The notes: generated by a model from the sequence alone, not told the origin. 48,835 bases of DNA from Enterococcus diestrammenae (GCF_009933255.1 NZ_MAEI01000017.1:1-48835); one strand, 5' to 3'; positions 10,026 through 19,734 are shown, counted from the stretch's first letter. Program-made: numbers and translations.

Positions 10026-11102
10026 TCACCCTCCAATCGCCGTAATCGGATCAACCTTCGTCACGGTTCGAATCGAGAAGAGGCCACCGACAATCGCTAC
10101 TACTAGCAAAATCCCACTGTACAGTCCCCATTGTTGCGGGACTACCAAAAACGGCATCGCATCTGGCAAGATCAAACTCGTTCCCAAAGCTAAAAGAATC
10201 GCCAGCGCAACACCGATTACGCCTACTAAAAAGGATTGGGCCACGATCGATTTTGCAATAAAACCGTTGGAAATTCCCTGTGCTTTCATCACCCCAAAGA
10301 TTGGGGCTTTTTGCATGGTGATCACATACATAAAAATACCCACCACAGCTGCCACGATGACAAAGAGGAAGTAAATCATCCCGTTTAACGTCAAGTTTTG
10401 GGCTGCATAACCGGGGATTGCCTCGATAAAATCAGCAGTCTTCAACGCCTCTAAAGTTTCTCCAGCGCTTTGATTATCTAAAGTAGCAGCGCCTTTGACT
10501 ACGATTGCATTCACTAGCTCATCAGCCGCAGTGTCAAAGGATTGATTGCCATACTTCAAACTTGTAAAGGTTTCAAGAGAAGTATATACCACCGGCGAAA
10601 CCAAATAATACGTCGTCGGAAAAATACCCGTGATAGTCAGGGGTTCCTCGTATTTGCCAATCGTCACTTGATCCCCAATCTGATAACCGGCATCTGCCAA
10701 ATTTTGAGAGATGATGATCTCATTTTTACTAGCAAAAGTTTTACCACTGGTTACTTTCGGAAGCACAAACGCCTTATCAGTGGTGGCAAACAGGTTGATA
10801 TCCTCTTGGGTTTGACCTTTTTTGATAGCGCCACTAAAGATTCCGAGAGCCGCTTTCTCTTTCGCACTCACACGAGTAAGATCTCCTTGAGTCAGCTGAG
10901 AGGCATTTAAACTCTGGTTGGCATCGCTAGCCAAAATCACTTCATCCGCCTGCCAATTGACGATTCCTTGATCAAATTCATGAGCTAAACCCGTCGCCAA
11001 ACCGGAAAGCAAAAAGACCACATAGGACACTAACAACATAATGCCAATGATTAAACTATACCGTAATTTGGCATAGCGCATTTCCTTTCTTGCTAAAAAC
11101 AT
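10026..11102 (-). CDS. FtsX-like ABC permease, HrtB-like
   Basis: The 358 residues have the MacB/FtsX layout: one N-terminal membrane segment (about 16-36), a large extracytoplasmic domain, then three C-terminal membrane segments and the terminal VDPITAIGG. The N-terminus (MFLARKEMRYAKLRY) and this ending are like Staphylococcus HrtB. I chose ATG 11102, preceded by AAGGA at 9 nt. The open frame extends 33 codons further, but that part overlaps the promoter and is not homologous. No TetR or two-component regulator lies next to it, unlike many hrt loci. Confidence 0.85.
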   Translation of the reverse strand: MFLARKEMRYAKLRYSLIIGIMLLVSYVVFLLSGLATGLAHEFDQGIVNWQADEVILASDANQSLNASQLTQGDLTRVSAKEKAALGIFSGAIKKGQTQEDINLFATTDKAFVLPKVTSGKTFASKNEIIISQNLADAGYQIGDQVTIGKYEEPLTITGIFPTTYYLVSPVVYTSLETFTSLKYGNQSFDTAADELVNAIVVKGAATLDNQSAGETLEALKTADFIEAIPGYAAQNLTLNGMIYFLFVIVAAVVGIFMYVITMQKAPIFGVMKAQGISNGFIAKSIVAQSFLVGVIGVALAILLALGTSLILPDAMPFLVVPQQWGLYSGILLVVAIVGGLFSIRTVTKVDPITAIGG

Positions 11103-11171
11103 CTTGTCACATCCTTCTAGGCTCGCATTTACTTTTACAGAAATTTTCAAGCCGTCTTCATTACATTCCGG

Positions 11172-11201
11172 AGTATACACTTCTTTATGACACCTTGTCA
11201 C
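11172..11201 (-). promoter_or_regulatory. Possible promoter of the HrtAB-like operon
   Basis: On the minus strand GTGACA (11201-11196) and TATACT (11177-11172) are separated by 18 bp. The -35 region is embedded in the palindrome TGACAAGGTGTCA, which could be an operator. Confidence 0.4.
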
Positions 11202-11262
11202 TTCATCTGCTCATAACGCTTTTCTCGACTATCCCAGTGCTTATATCCTCTATTACCTAAAA

Positions 11263-11292
11263 TAAAAAAAGCCGGCCGGACTAGCTTCCGGA
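11263..11292 (-). terminator. Weak hairpin with U-run, no assigned gene
   Basis: On the minus strand CCGGA-AGCTAG-TCCGG is followed by CCGGC and TTTTTTT. The ftsH terminator lies 600 bp upstream, so if this one works it serves a transcript from the repeat-rich region 11300-11880. Confidence 0.35.
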
Positions 11293-11350
11293 GAATTCCT
11301 CAGGTAGTGGTGGGATTGGCAAATACCAACCAAAGAACCGTTATCATTTT

Positions 11351-11396
11351 GCTAGTTCTTTTTAGCGATTTCTGCTTAAGTGTATACTGCATACGC
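11351..11396 (+). repeat. Dispersed hairpin repeat, copy C1
   Basis: The sequence begins GCTAGTTC and contains TTTAGCGATTTCTGCTTA. It ends in CATACGC, where the other copies have TATGCG. It aligns with 4465-4508 (copy A) and with the inverted copy at 11657-11709. Confidence 0.55.
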
Positions 11397-11469
11397 AAAA
11401 GCTTCGTAACTCTCGGACATTCTTAACCTTACTACCCGAAGCATTCACCTTCTACAAGACCACGCGGGT

Positions 11470-11880
11470 TTATTGATAGACTTTTTTATCCTTCATTCGT
11501 TTTAAGTTAGTCTATTATTTCTAAATCTGCTGTCTATCGTGAAAATGGTGAAATTTAGCGTAGTAGAATTGGAATAGCAGTAGCTCATAGGATGTGAGAT
11601 GAATTTACTTAGAGTTGGTGGCACTTGTCTAGTTTGAAGCTCCAAGGGAAAGCTAAAAGTTCATTTGCGCATACAATTACATCTAAGCAGAAACCGCTAA
11701 GATGAACTTGCAATGACAAGCCGTTTTAGGTTTGGCATTTTCCGGTCCAGCTACAGCTATTTCAATTTCTACGGAGCTAAATTTCACCATTTTTGTGCCA
11801 TCGAGAAACAGTTTGAAATTTTCTATAAACCTTAGTAAAACGGTATTTCGCATCGATTGAAACTTATACTATCTTAGTGT
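11470..11880. repeat. Large imperfect palindrome downstream of ftsH (MITE-like)
   Basis: Left arm 11498-11585 and right arm 11749-11842 are inverted copies with small gaps. The best core is AAAATGGTGAAATTTAGC, present at about 11541 on plus and about 11795 on minus. The arms continue outwards through CGTTTTA on both sides. The interior holds repeat copy C2. No open frame covers it. The 829-bp gap 11103-11931 therefore contains the HrtAB-like promoter, a weak hairpin, repeats C1 and C2 and this palindrome, but no gene. Confidence 0.65.
11657..11709 (-). repeat. Dispersed hairpin repeat, copy C2
   Basis: The minus strand contains CTTAGCGGTTTCTGCTTAG followed by AATTGTATGCGC, flanked by AAGTTCAT and ATGAACTT that can pair. 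It matches copy A across the CTTAGCG--TT-TGCTTAG core and the TGTATGCG end. Confidence 0.6.
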
Positions 11881-11924
11881 ATAAAAAAAGCTTGAAATAC
11901 CGATTCTCTCGGTATTTCAAGCTT
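11881..11924 (-). terminator. ftsH terminator
   Basis: On the minus strand a perfect 16-bp stem (11924-11909 with 11903-11888) has a 5-nt loop and is followed by TTTTTAT. It sits 7 bp after the ftsH stop. Confidence 0.93.
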
Positions 11925-11931
11925 CATCTCA

Positions 11932-14073
11932 TTATTTATCTTGTGAATCTTCAGTATCTCGGTGTTCGGCTTCCAAATCAGATTGAACTTCTTTGATTTC
12001 AGTATCCTGTTCACCAAGACGCGCTTCTTTAGCTTCCGCGTTGAAATAATCCTTCGCTTCGTCAAAGTCTTGTTTTTCCTCTGCTTGTTTCGCAGCATCT
12101 TTTTCTTCCAAAGCACGTTTGGCTTCTTCAAAAGTTTGCGCTTTTTCACTTGGGAATTCATTGTCATCAAAGCCCTCTGGCATCTTACCAGTTTCAAACA
12201 AGGATTTGATTGCTTTGGCATCTAAGGTTTCAAATTCCAATAATTTTTCAGCAATCAGTTTATGTTGTTCTTTATGGGTTTCAATGATTTCCCGCGCTTT
12301 CGCATGGGCTTCATTCAAGATGTTACGAACTTCTTGGTCGATTTCAAAAGCGATTTGTTCAGAGTAGCCCTTAGTTTGACCGTAGTCACGGCCAACAAAG
12401 ACTTGATGGTTGCCTTCGTATTGGACAGGTCCGAGTTTTTCGCTCATTCCGTATTCCGTCACCATGCTTCGTGCCAAGCCAGTCGCTTGTTCGAAGTCAT
12501 TGGAAGCACCCGTTGATTGCACATTGAAGATGATTTCTTCTGCCGTCCGACCACCTAAAAGGCCTACGATTTGTTCAAACATATCGTCTTTGGTCATAAG
12601 CATTTGATCTTCTTTTGGCAAAGCGATCATGTAACCGCCAGCGCGACCCCGAGGGATGATCGTTACTTTGTGAACCACCCGGGCCCGGCTGAGAACCAAA
12701 CCAACGATGGTATGGCCGGCTTCGTGATAGGCCACCATTTCCCGTTCCCGTTTGGAGATGACCCGGTCTTTTTTAGCCGGACCAGCGATCACGCGATCTT
12801 CTGCTTCATCAATATCAGAAGCGTCGATTTTCTTCTTATTACGACGCGCAGCAACCAAAGCTGCTTCGTTCAAGACATTTTCCAAATCCGCACCAGCAAA
12901 ACCTGGTGTTTGTTGGGCAACGACTTTCAGATCGACATCGTCAGCTAACGGTTTGTTACGAGCGTGTACTTTCAAGATTGCTTCCCGGCCTTTGACATCG
13001 GGACGACCTACCAAGATTTGGCGGTCAAAACGACCAGGACGTAGCAAGGCTGGATCTAAGACATCCGAACGGTTGGTAGCAGCGATAACGATGACGCCTT
13101 CGTTGCCATCAAACCCGTCCATTTCAACTAGCAATTGGTTTAAAGTTTGTTCCCGTTCATCATGGCCACCGCCCATGCCGGCACCCCGTTGGCGACCGAC
13201 AGCATCGATTTCATCGATAAAGATGATGGCTGGTGCATTCTTCTTGGCTGTTTCAAACAAGTCCCGGACACGACTAGCCCCGACCCCGACGAACATTTCC
13301 ACGAAGTCTGAACCAGAGATCGAGTAAAATGGTACGCCAGCTTCCCCAGCCACTGCTTTGGCTAGCAAAGTTTTACCAGTCCCTGGAGGTCCTTCCAAAA
13401 GTACCCCAGCAGGAATCCGCGCCCCAAGTTCCACGAAACGACGAGGATCTTTTAGAAATTCTACTACTTCGACTAATTCTTGTTTTTCTTCTTCCGCACC
13501 GGCTACGTCAGAAAAACGTACGCGGTTGGCTTTTTTGTCGGCTTCTTTGGCTTTGGATTTGCCAAAGTTCATCACACGGCCGCCACCACCGCCACCGCCG
13601 CCTTGTTGGCCCATCATCATGTAAAACAAGAAGAAGAACAAGACAAGTGGTAAGAAACTCATGATTAAACTCAGCCACAAACCACCGTTGGACTCTTCTT
13701 TGACGACTGTTTTCACATCATTATCAGCAGCCAACTCGGTGATTTCTGCTAGAGTACTATCGTTTGGCAAAATCACTGTGGTGAAGCTAGTGCTTTCTGC
13801 CGCGGTATTTCCCAAAACGCTCAAGCCGTTGCTATTAGCAACTTCTTGTTTTTCTTCGTACTCCCCGGTGATCTTGTATGTCCCATTTGCAGGTTGTACA
13901 GTGAAGTTTTTAATTTTGCCATCCTTCAATTGCTGTTTGAAGGTGGAATACTCGATATCCGGCGACTGCTGGCCACCATTTCCCAAAAGGAAATACACGA
14001 TGGTAATCATCGCCAATAGCACGAGTACATAATACAAGGTATTCTTCAGCATACCGTTATTTTTCTTGTTCAT
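11932..14073 (-). CDS. ftsH: ATP-dependent zinc metalloprotease FtsH
   Basis: FtsH degrades misfolded membrane proteins and short-lived regulators at the cytoplasmic membrane. The order is a membrane segment (about 12-30), an extracytoplasmic domain, a second membrane segment (about 133-154), a glycine-rich linker, then the AAA domain. The AAA domain has Walker A GPPGTGKT (228-235), Walker B IIFIDEID (283-290) and the second region of homology. The zinc site HEAGH is at 450-454. The 713-residue length is normal for lactic acid bacteria, with an acidic low-complexity C-terminal tail rich in E, D, K and A. It follows hpt, as in other Firmicutes. Confidence 0.97.
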   Translation of the reverse strand: MNKKNNGMLKNTLYYVLVLLAMITIVYFLLGNGGQQSPDIEYSTFKQQLKDGKIKNFTVQPANGTYKITGEYEEKQEVANSNGLSVLGNTAAESTSFTTVILPNDSTLAEITELAADNDVKTVVKEESNGGLWLSLIMSFLPLVLFFFLFYMMMGQQGGGGGGGGRVMNFGKSKAKEADKKANRVRFSDVAGAEEEKQELVEVVEFLKDPRRFVELGARIPAGVLLEGPPGTGKTLLAKAVAGEAGVPFYSISGSDFVEMFVGVGASRVRDLFETAKKNAPAIIFIDEIDAVGRQRGAGMGGGHDEREQTLNQLLVEMDGFDGNEGVIVIAATNRSDVLDPALLRPGRFDRQILVGRPDVKGREAILKVHARNKPLADDVDLKVVAQQTPGFAGADLENVLNEAALVAARRNKKKIDASDIDEAEDRVIAGPAKKDRVISKREREMVAYHEAGHTIVGLVLSRARVVHKVTIIPRGRAGGYMIALPKEDQMLMTKDDMFEQIVGLLGGRTAEEIIFNVQSTGASNDFEQATGLARSMVTEYGMSEKLGPVQYEGNHQVFVGRDYGQTKGYSEQIAFEIDQEVRNILNEAHAKAREIIETHKEQHKLIAEKLLEFETLDAKAIKSLFETGKMPEGFDDNEFPSEKAQTFEEAKRALEEKDAAKQAEEKQDFDEAKDYFNAEAKEARLGEQDTEIKEVQSDLEAEHRDTEDSQDK

Positions 14074-14405
14074 GCTCGCCCTCCCTGGCTGAATTTTTGC
14101 GCTATCAGGCTGGCCTTAGCCTGATAACGGTTTGTATTTTTTTATCAATCCTGACCATTTTATTGTATCATAGGTCACTTAAAATCTGATACTAAAGAAG
14201 CCTTTTACTAACGGAAAAGAACCCTTTTCAGAGGATGTCCAGCTTCACAAACACACCTTACTACCTTACGTTTCTCATAACCACATCAAAACGCAACTAG
14301 CCCCAAGCCAACAAAACACAGCCTGGATCGGCTTCACCGTCATTTCTAAAAGCGAAAAAAGGAAGTCGTTCCCCGATTGTCAGGTTAGTCATCTGTGTCT
14401 GAACC
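14074..14405. other. Intergenic region hpt-ftsH
   Basis: The 332-bp gap holds an ATCAGGCT/AGCCTGAT hairpin (14103-14126) in the ftsH leader. It also holds an extended -10 candidate on the minus strand (TGATACAAT, positions 14170-14162) without a good -35. I see no gene and no clear hpt terminator. Confidence 0.45.
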
Positions 14406-14954
14406 CTATTCAGCCGTTTGATACACAGATGGTTTCAATACGCCAACATAAGGCAGATTGCGGTATTGTTCAGCGTAATCCAAGCCGTAACCCACAACAA
14501 ATTCGTTAGGCACGTCAAAACCAATATAATCTGCTTCGATATCCACCACTCGGCCTTCTGGTTTATCTAACAAGGTGACGATTTTGACGGAATTGGCTTT
14601 GCGGTATTTGAACAGGTCTACCAAATAGCCTAAAGTCCGGCCTGAATCGATGATATCTTCCACAATCAACAAATCCCGGCCTTCCACATTGGTATCCAAA
14701 TCTTTCAAAATACGGACTTCCCCAGATGAAACCGTGGCGTTACCATAGCTGGAAACATCCATAAAGTCCAATTCCAAATAACAATCCATCTCCCGGCAAA
14801 TGTCCGCCATAAAGTGAATGGAGCCTTTTAAAACACCAATCACCAAAGGGTTTTTACCTTGGTATTCTTCTGTTAATTCTTGCCCTAACTCCTTGCACCG
14901 CAATGCAATTTCTTCTTTTGTGATCAAGATTTTTTCGATATCTTTTTCTAGCAT
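14406..14954 (-). CDS. hpt: Hypoxanthine phosphoribosyltransferase
   Basis: Hpt salvages hypoxanthine and guanine to IMP and GMP using PRPP. The PRPP-binding motif is [10 protein letters not shown] (98-107), preceded by the flexible loop region with [13 protein letters not shown]. The 182-residue length is typical. GGAGGG lies about 10 nt before the ATG. It starts 19 bp after the tilS stop. This tilS-hpt-ftsH order is highly conserved. Confidence 0.95.
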   Translation of the reverse strand: MLEKDIEKILITKEEIALRCKELGQELTEEYQGKNPLVIGVLKGSIHFMADICREMDCYLELDFMDVSSYGNATVSSGEVRILKDLDTNVEGRDLLIVEDIIDSGRTLGYLVDLFKYRKANSVKIVTLLDKPEGRVVDIEADYIGFDVPNEFVVGYGLDYAEQYRNLPYVGVLKPSVYQTAE

Positions 14955-14973
14955 CTGTCTGCTCCCTCCAGCA

Positions 14974-16458
14974 TTAACCGCGATTAGCTACTTCTTGGTA
15001 TTTATAAAGAAGTCTGTAGTGTATTTTATCAGTTTCCTGGGCAATACTCAAATAGGAAAGGGCTTGTGGTAAGACGCCTAGCAACTGTCCCTCCTTTGTT
15101 GCCATCACCCATGAACGCTCCCGCATTTCATTTGGTGTTTTTTTATCAATTAATATCCGTGAGACTTTCTTTCGCAGGGCGTTCGTCAACTGTATCCGAT
15201 CGCCAGCTTGGCGTTTGCGAAAGACTACCTCAGTAGGAAATTGTACGGGCAAAGGTTGATCGATCTCTGACCAAAGTTTGACTTTTTCGGGAATATCGTC
15301 AGCATTGATGTAAAAGTTGCCACTGGCTGCATCTTGATGCACAGCTAGCAAGCCCACCCATTCATGCTGAGATAAAAAGGTGGTCTCGCCTAGTTTCAGA
15401 TGAATCGGCTGTTCTTTCGACTCCGCTAGCCGGTCAGGCTCACTTGCCGTTGTCACCAAACTCGCCGGACCAAAGACTAAAGTGTCATATTCCCGTCGAA
15501 ACTGCCATCCCCCTACCAAACTCACGGACCATTGTGGTTTGCCACCAGCGAGACTGCTCAATATCTGCTGCAACTGTTCTTGTGAAAGCGTCACCTGCCA
15601 ATTTTCTCGAATACGTTGACCGCAATATTGCAAGTTGAAAAACTGCTCCCCTGCTGTCAAAGTCGTCAAGGAGGCCACGGGGACATGTAAACTCTCACTC
15701 TTAACCGTAACTTCTCGATCAAACCAACGACGGGAGTGTTGTTGTTGCCAGTCCGTAAGCCACTGCAACTGTTGTGCCAATTGCCCAAAATGAGCCAACG
15801 CTTGCGTATTTTCAGCTTTTAATGGTGGAACAACTAATTGGCGGATACGATTGCGTTGAACCTCTAGCAAATAGTTGGTGGCATCGTCGTAATAGTGAAT
15901 TTCCTGAGCTTGTGCATATGTCAAAAGCTCCTCTTTGCCAAAAGACAACAGCGGGCGTATCAAGCGCCCACCGGCAAACGCCCGCTTCTCTTTCATGCCC
16001 CCTGCGGTCTGGACATTGCCATCTCGAAGCATCTTCATCAACATCGTCTCTAGCTGGTCGTCCCCATGATGAGCCGTCATTAGCGTATCATAATGACTTT
16101 TTCGCATAAGCTCACTGAAAAACTGATAGCGAAACTTCCGAGCAGCCTCTTCCATCCCCGCAGTCGGCAAGCTTTCCCAACGTTTCACAAATAAAGGAAT
16201 CTGGTGTTGTTGACAATACTCTCGCAAAAAAGCCTCTTCTTCCAACGACTCCGGACGCAACTGATGATTAATATGAGCCACCCCGATAGCTACATGATTG
16301 TCAGCGTCCCCTCGTACTAACTCCATCAAGTGCAACAGAACCATGGAATCTACCCCACCTGATACTGCCAAAAGGATCTGACTATTAGGAAGCCAAAACT
16401 TTTGCTCCCTGCCCTTTTTCAAAAAAACTTGTGCCAAATCCACCAGCATACCCTCCAT
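14974..16458 (-). CDS. tilS: tRNA(Ile)-lysidine synthase
   Basis: TilS converts the wobble C of the tRNA-Ile CAU anticodon to lysidine, which is essential for reading AUA. The PP-loop ATP site SGGVDSM is near residue 33, and HHGDDQLET follows in the catalytic domain. The long C-terminal region includes the tRNA-binding part [12 protein letters not shown]. The start at 16458 has only AGAAG in front. An ATG three codons later (16449) has GGAGGG too close, so 16458 is preferred with moderate certainty. In relatives yabR lies directly upstream; here two insertion sequences intervene. Confidence 0.92.
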   Translation of the reverse strand: MEGMLVDLAQVFLKKGREQKFWLPNSQILLAVSGGVDSMVLLHLMELVRGDADNHVAIGVAHINHQLRPESLEEEAFLREYCQQHQIPLFVKRWESLPTAGMEEAARKFRYQFFSELMRKSHYDTLMTAHHGDDQLETMLMKMLRDGNVQTAGGMKEKRAFAGGRLIRPLLSFGKEELLTYAQAQEIHYYDDATNYLLEVQRNRIRQLVVPPLKAENTQALAHFGQLAQQLQWLTDWQQQHSRRWFDREVTVKSESLHVPVASLTTLTAGEQFFNLQYCGQRIRENWQVTLSQEQLQQILSSLAGGKPQWSVSLVGGWQFRREYDTLVFGPASLVTTASEPDRLAESKEQPIHLKLGETTFLSQHEWVGLLAVHQDAASGNFYINADDIPEKVKLWSEIDQPLPVQFPTEVVFRKRQAGDRIQLTNALRKKVSRILIDKKTPNEMRERSWVMATKEGQLLGVLPQALSYLSIAQETDKIHYRLLYKYQEVANRG

Positions 16459-16499
16459 ACATCTTCTTGAATCTCAGACCTTCAAGTTTCCTTACTTTT

Positions 16500-16528
16500 A
16501 TTATAGCGTTATCACAGTCATTTTGACA
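16500..16528 (-). promoter_or_regulatory. tilS-hpt-ftsH promoter
   Basis: On the minus strand TGTCAA (16528-16523) and a perfect TATAAT (16505-16500) are separated by 17 bp, about 40 bp before tilS. It would keep this essential operon expressed despite the insertions upstream. Confidence 0.6.
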
Positions 16529-16540
16529 CTTTGATCAGAA

Positions 16541-16583
16541 AAAATCCCCAATAAATACTATGTAATCAAGTCACTAGGGGGAA
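16541..16583 (-). terminator. Possible terminator upstream of the tilS promoter
   Basis: On the minus strand ATTCCCCC and GGGGAT can pair across a long loop, and TTTTTTC follows. It would stop transcription arriving from the insertion sequences or yabR. Confidence 0.45.
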
Positions 16584-16947
16584 TGCTTATAAAGTTAAGC
16601 GATAAACAGATTTTACATTTTCAAAAACACCAGACCTTATTTCCGATAAACGGTTCAAGTGTTCTGTTTGAGAACATACCTCTCGCCAGAAACAGAGAGA
16701 AGGTGACGGAAAAAGTGGGGATAGCGGCTGTGCCAAGGATCATCGGTGAATGAGAGTTCCTTGACGAGCTTGCGAGTTTAGGAGCTCTTTGAATCCAGCA
16801 GGGGAAGCGACAAGTGCATTTCTTAACTCTTCCCGTTTCTGTTGCCACTATCCACCTTTGAAGCCAACTTCCCCCTTTCTCCAACAAAAAAACTCATCAC
16901 AAAAAAGAAGAACCTGACCCCATGTTCAGGTCAGGCTCTGATTGTAT
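16584..16947. other. Unexplained gap between tilS and the ISL3-family element
   Basis: No supported gene is present. A terminator-like hairpin on the minus strand at 16901-16935 pairs CCTGACC with GGTCAGG and is followed by TTCTTCTTTTTT. The stretch 16693-16868 has weak inverted similarity around GGATAGYGGC, which may be a degenerate palindrome. Confidence 0.4.
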
Positions 16948-17072
16948 GGTTCTATGATATTTGGTGTTGTTACTCTCAAATGAGTAAGGACACCAAGTAT
17001 TTTTTTATAACAAAAAGACATTTGGCTGCCCTATAATTAAATCGCTGAACCCAATCATAGGAGGATAACCAA

Positions 17073-18389
17073 ATGTCCATAGCTAAGAATATCAAATGTA
17101 CTGATGAAAATACAAGTAAATCAATCAAACAAATCCTGAATATCAAGGATTCTCACATTACTTTCTCTAAAGACGCGATTAGTAAAGAGATTGTTCATGG
17201 CCGGATGGCCAATGTATTTACCGGCTTATTAACTGGAGAAGCAAATCGGTGTGAATATTGTGGGTTTGATTCAATTATTCGTCATGCCTACCAAGATAGC
17301 TGGATTCAATTGATTCCTTATCAAGAAGTACCTACTTACCTTCATCTATATAAACAGCGTTTTCGTTGTACCCAGTGTCACCATACGTTTTCTGCCAAAA
17401 CCTATTATGTAGCGGAGAATTGTTACATCTCGCAAGCTTTAAAATTTGCGATAGCTGTGGATTTGAAGAAAAAGATATCAATGCAAGATATCGCCAAACG
17501 ATACTTCGTTTCCACAAAAACCGTTGAGCGGGTCTTAGATAGTTTCTTTGAAGAGCCTCGTAAAAAGCTAACTTACCTTCCTAAGCATCTTCTGATTGAT
17601 GAATTTAAAGGAACTAGCGATTGTGAAGGAGCGATGTGCTTTATTGTCAGTGATGCAGATACTGGTAAAATCTTTGATATCCTAGATGATCGACGAAACT
17701 TTAAATTACGAGCATACTTTCAGCGATTTACCTTAAAAGCAAGAAAACAGGTCACACATATTGTAATGGATATGAACGCCTCTTACGATGCGATGACCAA
17801 AGAAGTCTTTCCAAACGCCCGAATCTCCATTGATCGATTTCATATCATCCAACAAATGACACGCGCCTTTAATAAACAACGGATTCAGGCAATGAATCAG
17901 CTGAAGAAAAGCGATCCACAAGCTCAAAAAGACTACCGAAAGTTGAAAAAGTATTGGCGAACAATTTTGAAGAAAAATGCGAAATTAAACTACACCTCCT
18001 TCAAGCAGTTTCCTCTCTTTCAAAGAAGATACTTAACAGAATCTGAGGTGTTAGATTACCTGCTTTCTATAGACGACCAACTACGGCAAAGCTATGAGGT
18101 CTATCAAGAATTATTGGCTGCTTTTGATGCAAAAGATTTCACCGAGTTCTTTGACTTGATTGAATCATTACCACATTCCTTGAACGATGGGTTTAAAAAA
18201 GCGATTCGTTACCTGAGAAAGCACAAAGAAGCCATCACAAACTCCTTAAAATATCCTTATTCAAACGGAAAACTAGAAGGAAAGAACAATCTTATCAAAG
18301 TAATCAAAAGAATAGCATTTGGATTTCGGACTTTCCGTCACCTTCGGATGCGTATTCTCATCCAACAAAATATCTGTGAAATCATTTAA
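17073..18389 (+). CDS. ISL3-family (IS204/IS1001/IS1165) transposase
   Basis: The 438-residue DDE transposase looks intact. An N-terminal zinc-finger-like region has CEYCGF and CTQCHHTF. A helix-turn-helix follows (MQDIAKRYFVSTKTVERVL). Candidate acidic triad residues are D176 (LIDEFKG), D233 (VMDMNASYD) and E402 (NGKLEGKNN). The ribosome-binding site is AGGAGG, 8 nt before the ATG. Its lower GC than flanking genes fits a mobile origin. Confidence 0.93.
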   Translation: MSIAKNIKCTDENTSKSIKQILNIKDSHITFSKDAISKEIVHGRMANVFTGLLTGEANRCEYCGFDSIIRHAYQDSWIQLIPYQEVPTYLHLYKQRFRCTQCHHTFSAKTYYVAENCYISQALKFAIAVDLKKKISMQDIAKRYFVSTKTVERVLDSFFEEPRKKLTYLPKHLLIDEFKGTSDCEGAMCFIVSDADTGKIFDILDDRRNFKLRAYFQRFTLKARKQVTHIVMDMNASYDAMTKEVFPNARISIDRFHIIQQMTRAFNKQRIQAMNQLKKSDPQAQKDYRKLKKYWRTILKKNAKLNYTSFKQFPLFQRRYLTESEVLDYLLSIDDQLRQSYEVYQELLAAFDAKDFTEFFDLIESLPHSLNDGFKKAIRYLRKHKEAITNSLKYPYSNGKLEGKNNLIKVIKRIAFGFRTFRHLRMRILIQQNICEII

Positions 18390-18394
18390 TAACG

Positions 18395-18422
18395 CAAAAA
18401 AGGAAATGCCGAAGCATTTCCT
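18395..18422 (-). terminator. UUCG-loop terminator at the transposase 3' end
   Basis: On the minus strand AGGAAATGC-TTCG-GCATTTCCT is followed by TTTTTTGCG, an ideal terminator for transcription coming from the right. On the plus strand the same stem follows the transposase stop but lacks a T-run. It would shield the element from host-operon readthrough. Confidence 0.85.
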
Positions 18423-18564
18423 AAAGTGTGATTTGATCAAAACAACACCATTTTTATACGAAAGCTTCACCGCACTTATGTATGAAATAAATAAGAAAAA
18501 AACGAAAAAAAACTACCCTCCCTGTAAAAAATTAGAGTCTAAAATTTTCAAAGAGCAATAGTTC

Positions 18565-19695
18565 CTATTCGTGATAGACTTCATTTCTCATAAGCATATA
18601 GTAAATCATTCTGGTAATAAGATGCGCAACTGCCACTGTTGCACGCTTACAGCCTCGATTTCTACAGATTCTTTGATAATAATTTTTGAATCTCTGATGT
18701 TTAGATTTACAAGCTGAATAGGCACATTGGCATAAAATCCTCTTTGCATAAGTATTTCCCTTTGAAATTCTCGTAGAGCGTCTTTTCCCAGCGCTTTCGT
18801 TGTTTCCAGGACAAAGGCCAACCCATGAGGCTAATCTTTCTGCAGAAGAAAACTGATTCATATTGATGCCAAACTCAGAGATAATTACAGCAGCTGAATC
18901 CATACTAATTCCTGGGATCGTTAATAAATTGTCAACCTGTTGTTGGTAAGGAAGTAAATATTCAGCTATTTTGGTTTCTAATTCATCAATCTTACTGTTA
19001 TACATATCAATAACATCTAAAATTTGCGCCAATAAAAACTTGTGATGATTTCTGAAAAAGCCAGTAAGTCCTTCCAGTAGTTCCGGCACTTTAAATTTTA
19101 AAGAAGTGTAAACAACCGCTTCAACTTTTTCCGCAGTAATATCTTCTTCATTAATCAGTAGATTTAATAAATTTCTTCCAGACAATCCGAATACATCTGT
19201 CATGTAGGAAGTTATTTTAATACCGGCAGTCTGCAAAACTTTGTGTGCACGATTCTTTTCCCGATTTCTAGATTCGATCCACATTTTTCTTAGCCGTGTT
19301 AGTTCACGCAAATCTTGTATGGGTTCCTCTGGAACAAAACTTTTAGGAATCAAATCTACTCGCAGCAATTTAGCGATCCAACTTGCATCTTTTTTATCCG
19401 TTTTTTGACCAGGAATATTTTTAATTTTATACGGATTAGCCAGAATTAAGTTGAAATTCCCTTGAAGAATGTGCCAAATCGGTTTCCAATAAATACCTGT
19501 ACTTTCCATAGCGACAATTTCACAATTAAAATCCGTTAGCCATTCATGCAGGGCTAATAATCCTTTGGTGGTCGTATCAAATTTTTGTAGATATTTTTTT
19601 GGTCTGGTAGAAGTAAGCGGCCCTTGTAAAATACAAGCAACAACATTATTTTGATGAATATCTAATCCAGCACAGCATTCGTAAATAATTTCCAT
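18565..19695 (-). CDS. IS110-family transposase (DEDD RuvC plus Tnp domain)
   Basis: The 376 residues look complete. The N-terminal RuvC-like domain has D12 (GLDIHQ), E64 (AMESTGIYW), and D100 and D103 (KTDKKDASWIA), giving the DEDD set. A central coiled-coil helical segment follows. The C-terminal Tnp domain has LTIPGISMDSAAVIISE and a candidate nucleophilic serine, S301, in GNNESAGKRRS. The ribosome-binding site AAAGGAGTG lies before the ATG but inside a hairpin. It is oriented like the surrounding host operon. Confidence 0.93.
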   Translation of the reverse strand: MEIIYECCAGLDIHQNNVVACILQGPLTSTRPKKYLQKFDTTTKGLLALHEWLTDFNCEIVAMESTGIYWKPIWHILQGNFNLILANPYKIKNIPGQKTDKKDASWIAKLLRVDLIPKSFVPEEPIQDLRELTRLRKMWIESRNREKNRAHKVLQTAGIKITSYMTDVFGLSGRNLLNLLINEEDITAEKVEAVVYTSLKFKVPELLEGLTGFFRNHHKFLLAQILDVIDMYNSKIDELETKIAEYLLPYQQQVDNLLTIPGISMDSAAVIISEFGINMNQFSSAERLASWVGLCPGNNESAGKRRSTRISKGNTYAKRILCQCAYSACKSKHQRFKNYYQRICRNRGCKRATVAVAHLITRMIYYMLMRNEVYHE

Positions 19696-19702
19696 AAAAA
19701 GA

Positions 19703-19734
19703 CACTCCTTTCACATAATTTTCGGAAAGGAGTG
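19703..19734 (-). promoter_or_regulatory. Hairpin sequestering the IS110 transposase RBS
   Basis: On the minus strand CACTCCTTTC pairs perfectly with GAAAGGAGTG (10 bp, 12-nt loop). The second arm contains the Shine-Dalgarno AAGGAG of the transposase. Translation from long readthrough RNA should be low. Confidence 0.7.

Larger units (their letters stand above)
16948..18465 (+). mobile_element. ISL3-family insertion sequence
   Basis: The element is about 1.52 kb. The left end is at GGTTCT (16948). The right end is inferred near 18465, from imperfect terminal inverted repeats that share TGGTGTTGTT about 16 nt inside each end. The transposase fills most of it. No matching 8-bp target duplication could be seen at these ends, so the exact ends are uncertain or have been altered. 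It lies in a housekeeping operon and is oriented against it. Confidence 0.75.

Noticed and set aside
16621..16887. An 88-codon minus-strand frame next to the ISL3-family element.
   Set aside because: It shows no start signal and no recognisable domain, and it lies in a region of inverted similarity.
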